Part shown: positions 8,030 to 15,884 of the stretch, in pieces | Layout: every line of letters begins with the position of its first letter | How positions within the stretch are numbered: the stretch's first letter is position 1 | Source of the DNA: Butyrivibrio sp. | Lineage (GTDB): Bacteria; Bacillota; Clostridia; Lachnospirales; Lachnospiraceae | Direction of reading: 5' to 3' | NCBI GenBank assembly: GCA_017413105.1 | Contig: JAFPVA010000226.1 | Coordinates: 1-44,864 of the forward strand | Length of the DNA stretch: 44,864 nt | Notes under the pieces: generated by a model | Told to the model about the DNA's origin: nothing | Database searches by the model: none | The model's input: the letters and a program-made list of their open reading frames with translations, nothing else | Program-made: the position numbers and the translations under genes

Positions 8030-8902
8030 TTATGGCCGCTCTAAGGAAATTCTCCCCAGTCTTCCATTTCTAAAATCATCAAGAAGAAGTGCCGCAGCTC
8101 GGTCCATATCAGGAGCCGCTCCCTGCTTAAAGCACTTTCTGTTAATTGCAATTGCGGAAAGAACAGCGCTCTCTTTAGTGGCATACTGTTCCTGTTCAAG
8201 TTCCAAAAGTGCCTCGCTATCTATATTATACTTCTCCATAATAGCATTTGGATAGTTTTCTTTTAGAATTTTGATAAGTTCACAGGCAAGCTCAGTAGTA
8301 TCAATGTTCTCATCATTCAGAGAACCTATAAGAGCTATATGAAGGCCAATGGTCTGATCTTCAAATTTAGGCCAAAGGATACCGGGGGTATCAAGAAGCT
8401 GCATATTCTTGCCAATGGTAATCCACTGCTTCCCCTTAGTAACGCCCGGTTTATTTCCGGTTTTAGCAGAAGCCTTTCCGGCGAGTTTATTTATAAATGT
8501 GGACTTGCCTACATTAGGGATTCCGGCAACCATTGCTCTGATTGGTCTTCCGACAATTCCGCGCTTTTTATCCCTTTCAATTTTCTCTGCGCAGGCACTC
8601 TGCACCATTTCTTTTACCTTTGAAGCCTCATTTCCTGTCTTGGAGTTCATCTCCATAACAAAAAGCCCCTGGCTCTCATAATATTCGCGCCATTTTTTGG
8701 TAACTGAAGGATCAGCCAAATCTGCCTTGTTAAGAATAACCAGTCTGTATTTATTCTTGCCAAGCTCATCAATATCAGGATTTCTGCCGGCAGCAGGAAT
8801 CCTCGCATCTGTAAGCTCAATTATAATATCAATCAGTTTGATGTTTTCCTGCATCATTCTGATTGCTTTAGTCATGTGTCCGGGATACCATTGAAAATTC
8901 AT
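8030..8902 (-). CDS. rbgA: Ribosome biogenesis GTPase A
   Basis: A 290-residue circularly permuted GTPase (YlqF/RbgA) needed for late assembly of the 50S subunit. It begins with the hallmark MNFQWYPGHMTKA. The G motifs then appear in permuted order: G4 NKAD at 58-61, G1 GIPNVGKS at 127-134, G2 around GVT at 153-155 and G3 DTPG at 171-174. A C-terminal ~100-residue RNA-binding region follows. Its place downstream of rplS is conserved in Firmicutes, which fits its job on the large subunit. It lies 21 bases after one lepB and 36 bases before the other. Confidence 0.96.
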   Translation of the reverse strand: MNFQWYPGHMTKAIRMMQENIKLIDIIIELTDARIPAAGRNPDIDELGKNKYRLVILNKADLADPSVTKKWREYYESQGLFVMEMNSKTGNEASKVKEMVQSACAEKIERDKKRGIVGRPIRAMVAGIPNVGKSTFINKLAGKASAKTGNKPGVTKGKQWITIGKNMQLLDTPGILWPKFEDQTIGLHIALIGSLNDENIDTTELACELIKILKENYPNAIMEKYNIDSEALLELEQEQYATKESAVLSAIAINRKCFKQGAAPDMDRAAALLLDDFRNGRLGRISLERP

Positions 8903-8923
8903 GTGATCACCTTTTTCTCAAAT

Positions 8924-9517
8924 TTAGTTAATGACAAAGCCCCCTGAAACATCTTCATAGCCAAATTTAAACCATACTTTGCCAATCAGCATATTTGTCT
9001 TAACTATACCTATATTGGCACTTCTGGAGTCTTCACTGCTGTTTCTGTTATCCCCAAGAACAAAATATTCGCCGCTTCCGAGCTTTATCTCATTGGCAGC
9101 TATCCCTGCATCTTCCATTTTATCATACTTCTCATCATCTTCAGTAGCTAAGTATCCATTTATATACAGGCACCCGTCATTTATCTGAACTCTGTCTCCC
9201 GGCGTAGCCACTACACGCTTAATATAATAATGGGAGTTGGCATTTCCATTGGGTAAAAAGACTATGACATCTCCCTGTTTGGGACTGAATATCTTGTAAG
9301 CCAACCGGTTTACCAAAACAGTCTGTCCGCTTACCTCTGACGGTTCCATGGAATCTCCGATAACCTTTATCTGCATTCCAAAGAAAAAGACGCAAAGGAA
9401 GGCCACAAATATTGTTATGATAGAAAGAAAGACCCAGGACAGGATCTCTTTTATAAGCTTTGGAGTAATTATCTGTTTCTTTTGATGAAAGGTAAGCGTA
9501 TTCTTCTTTCTTCGCAT
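8924..9517 (-). CDS. lepB: Signal peptidase I (first copy in the cluster)
   Basis: A type I signal peptidase of 197 residues from ATG 9517. The frame opens at a GTG at 9529, but that GTG is part of the GTGGGGA ribosome-binding site for the ATG, so 9517 is the better start. A basic N-terminus is followed by one membrane segment at about 28-48. Ser56 in GDSMEPS is the nucleophile, Lys100 in YYIKRVVATPGD the base, and GDNRNSSEDSR is the conserved box. The sequence differs substantially from the other lepB, so this is an old duplication. The terminator at 9541-9575 lies between it and rplS, so it is expressed by read-through or from an unseen promoter. Confidence 0.92.
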   Translation of the reverse strand: MRRKKNTLTFHQKKQIITPKLIKEILSWVFLSIITIFVAFLCVFFFGMQIKVIGDSMEPSEVSGQTVLVNRLAYKIFSPKQGDVIVFLPNGNANSHYYIKRVVATPGDRVQINDGCLYINGYLATEDDEKYDKMEDAGIAANEIKLGSGEYFVLGDNRNSSEDSRSANIGIVKTNMLIGKVWFKFGYEDVSGGFVIN

Positions 9518-9540
9518 AAGATTCCCCACTGAATACTGAT

Positions 9541-9575
9541 ATGAAAAGAGGCAATTACTAAAAAGTAACTGCCTC
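9541..9575 (-). terminator. Rho-independent terminator after rplS
   Basis: Arms 9548-9559 and 9564-9575 form a 12-bp stem with one mismatch or GU and an AAAA loop. In the minus direction it is followed by TTTTCAT, a short U-tract. It lies 12 bases past the rplS stop and would end, or partly end, the rplS transcript before lepB. Confidence 0.7.
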
Positions 9576-9586
9576 TAAAACACATA

Positions 9587-9937
9587 TTATCTGGTAACAA
9601 GCTCCTTAACCTTAGCTTTCTTACCTGTAAGACCCTTAAGGTAGTTAAGCTTAGCTCTTCTAACCTTACCACGTCTAACAACCTCTACCTTCTCAACGAT
9701 AGGTGAGTGAAGTGGCCAAGTCTTCTCAACGCCAACACCGTAAGACTCTTTTCTTACTGTGAAAGTTGTACGGTTGCTGCCGCCCTGAATCTTCTTAACA
9801 GTTCCCTCGAAAACCTGTACTCTCTCTCGGTTTCCTTCCTTGATCTTAGCGTGAACTCTTACTGTGTCACCTGTGTGGAACTCAGGTGCGTTTGCGTTCA
9901 GCTGCTCTTTCTCGAGCTCTTCGATAATTGTACTCAT
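9587..9937 (-). CDS. rplS: 50S ribosomal protein L19
   Basis: A 116-residue L19 with the family pattern: [28 protein letters not shown]-type SH3-like barrel, [22 protein letters not shown] and a basic C-terminus [14 protein letters not shown]. It lies at the 30S-50S interface. It is normally the last gene of rpsP-rimM-trmD-rplS, but here about 8 kb of nucleoside-salvage and glycosidase genes separate it from rimM. It has its own strong promoter and leader (see 10018-10047) and a terminator directly behind it. AGGAGAAATAAAT precedes the ATG. Confidence 0.97.
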   Translation of the reverse strand: MSTIIEELEKEQLNANAPEFHTGDTVRVHAKIKEGNRERVQVFEGTVKKIQGGSNRTTFTVRKESYGVGVEKTWPLHSPIVEKVEVVRRGKVRRAKLNYLKGLTGKKAKVKELVTR

Positions 9938-10017
9938 ATTTATTTCTCCTATTCTATGGACGTTCTTAATACATAGTTTCTGTAACAGAGGACCGTCTGA
10001 TTATCACAACGTACTAT

Positions 10018-10047
10018 ACTATACCATAGAGTAAAAGGAAATGTCAA
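10018..10047 (-). promoter_or_regulatory. SigA-type promoter of rplS
   Basis: On the minus strand a perfect TTGACA (10042-10047) stands 18 bases from TATAGT (10018-10023); an alternative TATAGT is at 10013-10018. The -35 overlaps the stop codon of the GH43 gene. The resulting leader of about 70 bases to the rplS start has short complementary stretches (CTATG with CATAG, GACG with CGTC). An autoregulatory L19 leader, known in other Firmicutes, could sit here, but I cannot confirm the fold. Confidence 0.75.
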
Positions 10048-11093
10048 TCAATCTTTTCAACTCCATTACATTTTGGTATAGGATTTATTGAACCGTCTTC
10101 ATTGTAATTAAACTCGGCCACGCATACGCTTCTGTGGAACAGGCTTCCTCCCGGAAGCTCTCCTGTATGGTAAAAGAGATAAGAATGTCCCTTAAAATCA
10201 GCGATACCGGGATGATTGGTAAATACACCGCCATCCTCAGTCATAAGGACTCCACCATATTTCCAGGGGCCTGTTGGCGAAACAGACGTTGAATATGCAA
10301 GGTGCTCATTAGTCTTACCTACACCAAAAGCTGCATAGACCATATAATAAAGTCCATTTCTTTTATAGAACCAGGGGCCTTCTCCATAGGATGTGCCTGT
10401 GTCATGACTTCCCTTGGCAAATGCTTCTTCTGTCATTGGAATTTTAACAACGCCAACTTCCTTGTCATAAGATATCATATTTTCATTAAGTAGAACATAT
10501 CTAAGCTCCGGGTTACCGAAATAAAGATATGCCTGACCATCATCGTCAATGAAAACCGTTGGGTCGATATCGTTCCAGTCGCCCTCATCTACGAGTGGAT
10601 GTCCAAGATCCTTGAAAGGTCCTGCAGGGCTATCAGAAATCCCAACAGCAATAGCCATACCACCATTTCTTTTATGTACGGGACAATAGAGATAAAACTT
10701 TCCATTTCTCTCAATTGCCTGAGGTGCCCAGGCTCTTGAATCAGCCCAGCCGATATCATCCAGGGAAAAGATCACACCGTGGTCCTCCCAGTTGACCATA
10801 TCTTTAGTAGAGAAACATCTCCAGTCCTTCATGGTATAAAAGTCATTTTCCAGTACGTCCTCATCATGAGTAGTATACAGATAAAGTGTATCTCCATATA
10901 CAAAAGGTGCCGGATCTGCAGTGTAAATTGTCTTTATTATAGGGTTTTCATGAAATAACTTTTCTTCAGAAATTGCCATTTGTTCACTATCCTCTTTAAT
11001 TATTAAATTTTTCGGAACATATATCCCTACCATTACCACAACCGCCAAAAGGAATAATACGCTAAGTACTTTCCTGAAATTTGTCTTTTCCAT
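10044..11093 (-). CDS. Membrane-anchored GH43 glycoside hydrolase
   Basis: A 349-residue five-bladed beta-propeller glycosidase of family GH43, likely arabinofuranosidase, xylosidase or arabinanase type. One hydrophobic segment at about 9-26 lacks a lipobox Cys and looks like an uncleaved N-terminal anchor, placing the enzyme outside the membrane. Expected catalytic residues are Asp60 (TADPAPFVYG, base), Asp177 (DIDPTVF, pKa modulator) and Glu238 (YGEGPW, acid). WAPQAIERNGKFYLYC is the usual blade motif. It follows the small membrane protein by 12 bases. Its 3' end overlaps the rplS promoter. Substrate specificity cannot be fixed from sequence alone. Confidence 0.88.
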   Translation of the reverse strand: MEKTNFRKVLSVLFLLAVVVMVGIYVPKNLIIKEDSEQMAISEEKLFHENPIIKTIYTADPAPFVYGDTLYLYTTHDEDVLENDFYTMKDWRCFSTKDMVNWEDHGVIFSLDDIGWADSRAWAPQAIERNGKFYLYCPVHKRNGGMAIAVGISDSPAGPFKDLGHPLVDEGDWNDIDPTVFIDDDGQAYLYFGNPELRYVLLNENMISYDKEVGVVKIPMTEEAFAKGSHDTGTSYGEGPWFYKRNGLYYMVYAAFGVGKTNEHLAYSTSVSPTGPWKYGGVLMTEDGGVFTNHPGIADFKGHSYLFYHTGELPGGSLFHRSVCVAEFNYNEDGSINPIPKCNGVEKID

Positions 11094-11105
11094 GTGAACG
11101 CCTTT

Positions 11106-11507
11106 TTACAGCAGCACATTTTCAATTGCAAACTGAATAACTCTGGATGCCGCAAATAAAACGATCAGAGCTCCTATACTCATGAGCCAGAAAGTAATGG
11201 GATTATATTTAAAGTTCTTCCAGCATTTATAAACTCTTACTAGTGCAATAAGATAAAAAGCCATAAACGGAATCATTACAAATGCCAGGAACTGATATGC
11301 AAAGAGCATAAAAATAAACATACCCACCATTGTTCCTGCCCAGAGCTTTAATAGTGAATCTTTCGGATGTTTGTCATTTACTTCCAGGGTCTTTTCATTT
11401 ATCTCATCCACATCCATAAAGATTTTCTTGAAATTGACTGTAAATCTCCCCTCGTAATCCTTTATAGCTTTTGCTTCATAATCATTCTCGTCGCCCCAAT
11501 TCCCCAT
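11106..11507 (-). CDS. Small membrane protein of unknown function
   Basis: A 133-residue protein I do not recognise. The first ~50 residues are hydrophilic and acidic (MGNWGDENDYEAKAIKDYEG). Three hydrophobic segments follow, at about 52-72, 75-90 and 105-130. An AGGAGGTACCTGATATGG-type ribosome-binding region precedes the ATG. It stands 12 bases upstream of the membrane-anchored GH43 gene and behind the cdd terminator. The two genes therefore form a small unit, and a role near the glycosidase in the membrane is possible but unproven. Confidence 0.7.
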   Translation of the reverse strand: MGNWGDENDYEAKAIKDYEGRFTVNFKKIFMDVDEINEKTLEVNDKHPKDSLLKLWAGTMVGMFIFMLFAYQFLAFVMIPFMAFYLIALVRVYKCWKNFKYNPITFWLMSIGALIVLFAASRVIQFAIENVLL

Positions 11508-11550
11508 ATCAGGTACCTCCTATTTCTTTTCTTAATGAATAATTATAGTA

Positions 11551-11594
11551 ATAAAAAGAGCAATGCTCTATTCATAAAGAATGCGGCATTGCTC
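11551..11594 (-). terminator. Terminator of the nucleoside operon (after cdd)
   Basis: Perfect 9-base arms GAGCAATGC (11558-11566) and GCATTGCTC (11586-11594). In the minus direction they are followed by TTTTTATTA. The hairpin separates cdd from the small membrane protein and GH43 genes. Confidence 0.75.
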
Positions 11595-11630
11595 AAATAT
11601 TGCGTATATTATGATTTTTTGCGTATGCTG

Positions 11631-12080
11631 TCAATCCAGAAGGTCCTTCGGTCCAAATCTGTCGGGAAGAACTTCAGGAAGAGTGTTTACAACGTATTCA
11701 TCCTCTGATTTTGCACAGATGATAACAAAAGAATCCGTACAGAATTCACTCATAACCTGTCTGCACACACCGCATGGAGGGCAAAAGCCTTCCGGTTCTG
11801 CTCCATCTGGGCCGCCAACTATGGCTATGGCATCAAATTCCTTTACTCCTTCGCTGACTGCCTTGAAAAAAGCTGTTCTTTCAGCACAGTTTGTTGGAGT
11901 AAATGAGGCATTTTCTATGTTGCATCCTGTATATATCTTACCATTTTTACCCAAAAGAGCGGCGCCAACATTAAAATGCGAATAAGGCGTATAACTAATC
12001 TTCCTCATATCAAGTGCATATTTAATCAGTTCTTTAATCTTACTTTCTTCCATGCTAATTCTCTTTTCTAAAAAACTCAT
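11631..12080 (-). CDS. cdd: Cytidine deaminase
   Basis: A homotetrameric zinc enzyme converting (deoxy)cytidine to (deoxy)uridine. Zinc and catalytic residues are Cys65 and Glu67 in NCAERTA and Cys103/Cys106 in PPCGVCRQ. TGCNIENASF is the substrate-binding region. I take ATG 12080, which overlaps the permease stop (ATGA) and has AAGGGA 5 bases upstream, giving 149 residues. A second ATG at 12053 would give 140, closer to the usual ~135. It is the last gene of the nucleoside operon. The uridine it makes is the substrate of the uridine phosphorylase at the operon's start. Confidence 0.95.
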   Translation of the reverse strand: MSFLEKRISMEESKIKELIKYALDMRKISYTPYSHFNVGAALLGKNGKIYTGCNIENASFTPTNCAERTAFFKAVSEGVKEFDAIAIVGGPDGAEPEGFCPPCGVCRQVMSEFCTDSFVIICAKSEDEYVVNTLPEVLPDRFGPKDLLD

Positions 12081-13018
12081 CTCGATCCCTTGTCATAAGG
12101 TATGCCTTCAGCCTTAGGCGCTCTTGAGCTTGAAGATGTAAATGCCAGAACTATCAGCGAAATGATGTAAGGCATCATATTGTACACGGAGCCCGGAATA
12201 TTAAGAGCTGCCAAAAAGTCAAAGCCGGAGTATACATTAGACAAAGCTCTGAAAAATCCGAATAAAAGCGCTGCAAGTCCAATGTTCAGAGGCTTCCACT
12301 GACCAAAGATCATAACCGCCAGAGCAAGGAAACCAAAGCCCGCTACACCTACTTCAAACTTCCACTCAGATACTCCTGCTGTAATGTATACAATACCACC
12401 TATTCCTGCAAGCATTCCGGATATAAGAACTCCGGACCAGCGCATGGTATAAACATTAATACCTACACTGTCCGCAGCCTGAGGATGCTCACCGCAGGCC
12501 ATAAGACGAAGTCCAAACCTGGTCTTGTATAATACCACATAAGCAGCTATTAGTGCAATAAGTGCTACCAGCATAAACCAGTTAAACTGGAATGAGCCAA
12601 GGCTTACAACCAGCGCTTTCTTTGTCTGTACATACTGAACAGTTGAAGATACATTATCCGGATTCTCAGCGATATTTATTGATTTAACAATAACAGTAGC
12701 TGCAGCTGCAGCAAGCATATTAAGTGCAGTTCCGACAAGCGTCTGGTCCGCTTTAAGATTGATGCAGGCAACTGCCAAAAGAACAGAATAAACCATACCA
12801 CTGATTATGGCTGCCGCTAAAACCGCAAGGACAATTACGATAGCAGGCACATTCGGAGAAATATACTTAAGGGTAAGAGCTCCTCCCAATGCTCCCATAA
12901 CCATGATTCCTTCAAGGCCAAGATTTATAACGCCTGAGTGTTCGGAAAAACAGCCTCCAAGAGCTACAAGAATAAGAACAGATGCAAATAAAAGTGTATA
13001 TTGAAGAAGTAGTACCAT
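12077..13018 (-). CDS. Nucleoside ABC transporter permease (NupQ/YufQ-like)
   Basis: A 313-residue polytopic protein of the BPD_transp_2 family, with the typical SGVINLGLEGIMVMGALGG segment near the N-terminus and about nine hydrophobic helices. It pairs with the permease immediately upstream, sharing one base (TAATG junction), to form the membrane channel. Together with the double ATPase and the BMP lipoprotein it matches B. subtilis NupNOPQ, an importer for guanosine and other nucleosides. It overlaps cdd by 4 bases. Specificity for pyrimidine nucleosides is suggested by the operon's enzymes. Confidence 0.9.
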   Translation of the reverse strand: MVLLLQYTLLFASVLILVALGGCFSEHSGVINLGLEGIMVMGALGGALTLKYISPNVPAIVIVLAVLAAAIISGMVYSVLLAVACINLKADQTLVGTALNMLAAAAATVIVKSINIAENPDNVSSTVQYVQTKKALVVSLGSFQFNWFMLVALIALIAAYVVLYKTRFGLRLMACGEHPQAADSVGINVYTMRWSGVLISGMLAGIGGIVYITAGVSEWKFEVGVAGFGFLALAVMIFGQWKPLNIGLAALLFGFFRALSNVYSGFDFLAALNIPGSVYNMMPYIISLIVLAFTSSSSRAPKAEGIPYDKGSR

Positions 13019-14178
13019 TATTTGTTACCTCCTTCCTCTTTATTTGCTAAGGTGCCTGTTTTTTCTATGGACTTCTCAGCTTTCACTCTCAGATAGTTAT
13101 TCAGATACAGCTTAAAGAACAATACAAAACCGCACAGATAAATGATTATCGCAGAAATAAAATCAGAAATCTGTGAAGGATAAATATTTTTATCCAGATA
13201 GGAACCACCACTGGTTATATGCTGAATGAAATATGAAGCAAAAATTGTTCCTATAGGATCCAGCCCACCAAGGAAGGTTGCCGCAATGCCGTTAAAGCCC
13301 ATGCTTGGAACAGATGACTGGGTTACAGACCACTGCTCATAACCTGAGAGGAAAAGGAATGCAGCTCCAAGTCCCGCAAGACCTCCACCAATAAACAGTG
13401 TGATGATAACATTTCTCTTCTCTTTCATTCCGCTGTATTTTGCAGCGTCCTTAGCAATACCTGTAGCCTTTATCTCATAGCCAAACACAGTCTTAGAAAG
13501 AACAATTTTAAGAAGGATCGCAATAATGACTGCGAGCGGAATTGCAATAGTTACGTATTTATTATTTGAAAAGAACTTATCAAGTCCAAGGGATGGCAGT
13601 ATCGCTCCTGGATTTTCCGTAGCGACATTAACTGTATATGGGCTGGCAACCTCTTTTACTCCTGAAAGCAGCATATTTACGGTATACAGTCCAATCCAGT
13701 TAAGCATGATACCTGAAATAACTTCATTTACATTGAGGTAAGATTTAAGTAATCCTACGATTATTCCAAATATACCACCTGCAAGAAGAGCTGCCAGAAG
13801 GCAAACTATCCATGGCAAATGAAGAGCTAATGCACAAAACAGAGCTGCACCAGCGCCTGCTACATATTGTCCTGCTGCTCCGATATTGAAAAGACCTGCC
13901 TGATAGCAGAACTGTATTGAAAGAGCACACATAAGAAGAGGCGCTGCCTTAACAAGGGTATTGCCAAGATACTTCATGGCTGCTGCTTTTGAAGGATAAG
14001 TAAAGTAGTTTTTCAGTATCGTAACGATAGCCTGAGTTGCGCCGGCAGGATTTATGATAAGTAGCGCAATATAACCTATCAAAAGACCTACAATAATACA
14101 TAACAGAGCCGCCAGAGTTGATTGAACAGCTGGCTTTGAAAGGAATTTTAGGATTTTAGAATTTTTTGGCTGATTCAT
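13018..14178 (-). CDS. Nucleoside ABC transporter permease (NupP/YufP-like)
   Basis: A 386-residue BPD_transp_2 permease, longer than its partner, with the characteristic SIQFCYQAGLFNIGAAGQYVAGA segment split around residues 80-105. GFNGIAATFLGGLDPIGT lies near the C-terminal third. Helices span most of the protein. A basic cytoplasmic tail (RVKAEKSIEKTGTLANKEEGG) follows. Its start shares a base with the ATPase stop, and its stop with the next permease start. Translation of the three transporter genes is therefore coupled. Confidence 0.9.
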   Translation of the reverse strand: MNQPKNSKILKFLSKPAVQSTLAALLCIIVGLLIGYIALLIINPAGATQAIVTILKNYFTYPSKAAAMKYLGNTLVKAAPLLMCALSIQFCYQAGLFNIGAAGQYVAGAGAALFCALALHLPWIVCLLAALLAGGIFGIIVGLLKSYLNVNEVISGIMLNWIGLYTVNMLLSGVKEVASPYTVNVATENPGAILPSLGLDKFFSNNKYVTIAIPLAVIIAILLKIVLSKTVFGYEIKATGIAKDAAKYSGMKEKRNVIITLFIGGGLAGLGAAFLFLSGYEQWSVTQSSVPSMGFNGIAATFLGGLDPIGTIFASYFIQHITSGGSYLDKNIYPSQISDFISAIIIYLCGFVLFFKLYLNNYLRVKAEKSIEKTGTLANKEEGGNK

Positions 14179-15722
14179 TATGCTCCAATCTCCTTTCTCT
14201 TTGCACCTGCCATGTAAAGTCCAAGTTCCTCAGGTGTTGTATTCTTTGGATCAAATTCACCAACAAGTTCTCCTTCATACATAACGAGAATCCTGTCGGA
14301 AATACTCATAACTTCTTCAAGTTCGAGAGATACAAGAAGTACTGCATGTCCTTCATCTCTACGGGATATCAGCTGCTTGTGAATGTACTCAATAGCTCCG
14401 ACATCAAGTCCTCTTGTGGGCTGTACAGCAATCAGAAGATCCGGATTCTTATCAATTTCTCTGGCAATTATTGCCTTCTGCTGGTTACCACCTGACATGC
14501 TCCTGGCAATTGTTGGAGCGCCCTGGCTTGATCTGATGTCATACTGTTCTATAAGTCTGTCAGCATACCTGTTTATCTCATTCTTCTTAAGGAAACCAGC
14601 CTTAGTGCTGAACTCAGGCTCAAAGTATCTCTGAAGTACCAGATTATATGCAAGGGAATAATCCATAACAAGACCATGTTTATGTCTATCCTCAGGGATA
14701 TGACTCATACCGCTGGTGGAGCGTTCTCTGATGGAAGCATGGGTAATGTCCTTCCCGTTAAGGGTTATTTTTCCGGTAGTGCAGTTTTCAAGTCCGGAAA
14801 GACCATAAACAAGTTCTGTCTGACCATTTCCGTCAATACCTGCGATGCAGACAATCTCTCCGGCTCTTACATCGAAGGATACATTTTTTACAGCATTATT
14901 GTGATGAAGCTTGGATGGAACTGTCATATCCTCCACATGAAGAATAACTTCTCCCGGCTCCTTATCTTCTTTTGTGGCAACAAGCTGAACATCTCGTCCA
15001 ACCATCATTCGGCTGAGCTCATCCTGATTTGTATCAGCAATGTTTACAGTTCCAATATATTTTCCTCTTCTGAGAACTGTACATCTGTCAGCTACAGCCA
15101 TAATCTCAGCCAGCTTATGGGAAATAAAGAGGATGGATTTGCCCTCTTTTGCAAGATTCTTCATGATGTCCATGAGCTCGTCTATTTCAGCAGGAGTAAG
15201 TACTGCGGTAGGCTCGTCAAAAATAAGTATCTCATTATCTCTGTAAAGCATCTTGAGGATTTCTGTTCTCTGCTGCATACCTACAGTGATATCTTCAATC
15301 TTGGCATCAGGATCAACCTTAAGGCCATATTTCTCAGAGAGCTCAAGGATTTTTTTTCTTGACTCCTCTTTCTGTAAAAAGCCATGTTTTGTTGTCTCAT
15401 CACCCAGAATGATATTGTCCAATACAGTAAAGCACTGGACAAGCTTAAAGTGCTGATGCACCATTCCTATTCCAAGATCATTGGCGTCGTTAGGATTATT
15501 GATCTTAACCTCGACACCATCCTTTTTGATAATGCCTTCCTCTGCCTGGTATAAGCCAAAGAGGACACTCATAAGCGTAGATTTTCCGGCACCATTTTCC
15601 CCAAGAAGTGCATGGATCTCGCCTTTTTTGAGCTGAACTGTAACATTATCATTGGCAATGATACCCGGAAAGCGCTTGGTAATGTTCAGCATCTCAATAG
15701 CATATTCACTGTTTCCTGCCAT
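14178..15722 (-). CDS. Nucleoside ABC transporter, double ATPase subunit (NupO-like)
   Basis: A 514-residue protein with two fused ABC domains, as in NupO, RbsA and MglA. The first domain has LLGENGAGKSTLMS and ILIFDEPTAVL. The second has a degenerate Walker A (GIDGNGQTE, lacking GKS), the signature MSGGNQQKAI and QPTRGLDVGA in place of a canonical Walker B end. This asymmetry is normal for the sugar/nucleoside class, where one ATP site is catalytic. GGGGG lies 8 bases before the ATG. A terminator-like hairpin separates it from the upstream binding-protein gene, so it is probably made at a lower level. Confidence 0.93.
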   Translation of the reverse strand: MAGNSEYAIEMLNITKRFPGIIANDNVTVQLKKGEIHALLGENGAGKSTLMSVLFGLYQAEEGIIKKDGVEVKINNPNDANDLGIGMVHQHFKLVQCFTVLDNIILGDETTKHGFLQKEESRKKILELSEKYGLKVDPDAKIEDITVGMQQRTEILKMLYRDNEILIFDEPTAVLTPAEIDELMDIMKNLAKEGKSILFISHKLAEIMAVADRCTVLRRGKYIGTVNIADTNQDELSRMMVGRDVQLVATKEDKEPGEVILHVEDMTVPSKLHHNNAVKNVSFDVRAGEIVCIAGIDGNGQTELVYGLSGLENCTTGKITLNGKDITHASIRERSTSGMSHIPEDRHKHGLVMDYSLAYNLVLQRYFEPEFSTKAGFLKKNEINRYADRLIEQYDIRSSQGAPTIARSMSGGNQQKAIIAREIDKNPDLLIAVQPTRGLDVGAIEYIHKQLISRRDEGHAVLLVSLELEEVMSISDRILVMYEGELVGEFDPKNTTPEELGLYMAGAKRKEIGA

Positions 15723-15784
15723 AGGTATTACCCCCGTCTAGTATTATAGATAGATTAACTTCGCTCAATTAATCTCTATCTACG

Positions 15785-15884
15785 AAAAGGGCCGGAAGAC
15801 TATGAATCCACCGGCCCCTAAATGACCTAAGTCAAAAATAAATGATATACGGATTGCTCCGCTTACGCTCTCACATATATCATT
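15785..15884 (-). terminator. Intercistronic terminator/attenuator between binding protein and ATPase
   Basis: Two stems lie in the 157-base gap. The first (15841-15849 with 15876-15884) starts at the stop codon of the BMP gene and contains a small CGGA/TCCG stem; it may act as a 3' RNA-stabilising hairpin. The second is a perfect GC-rich stem, GGGCCGG (15789-15795) with CCGGCCC (15811-15817), followed on the minus strand by TTTTCG. Partial termination here would leave the binding protein in excess over the transporter. Confidence 0.75.

Noticed and set aside
14676-15362. Plus-strand open frame of 228 codons opposite the nucleoside ABC ATPase
   Set aside because: Fully antisense to a clear ABC ATPase gene and with no recognisable domain.
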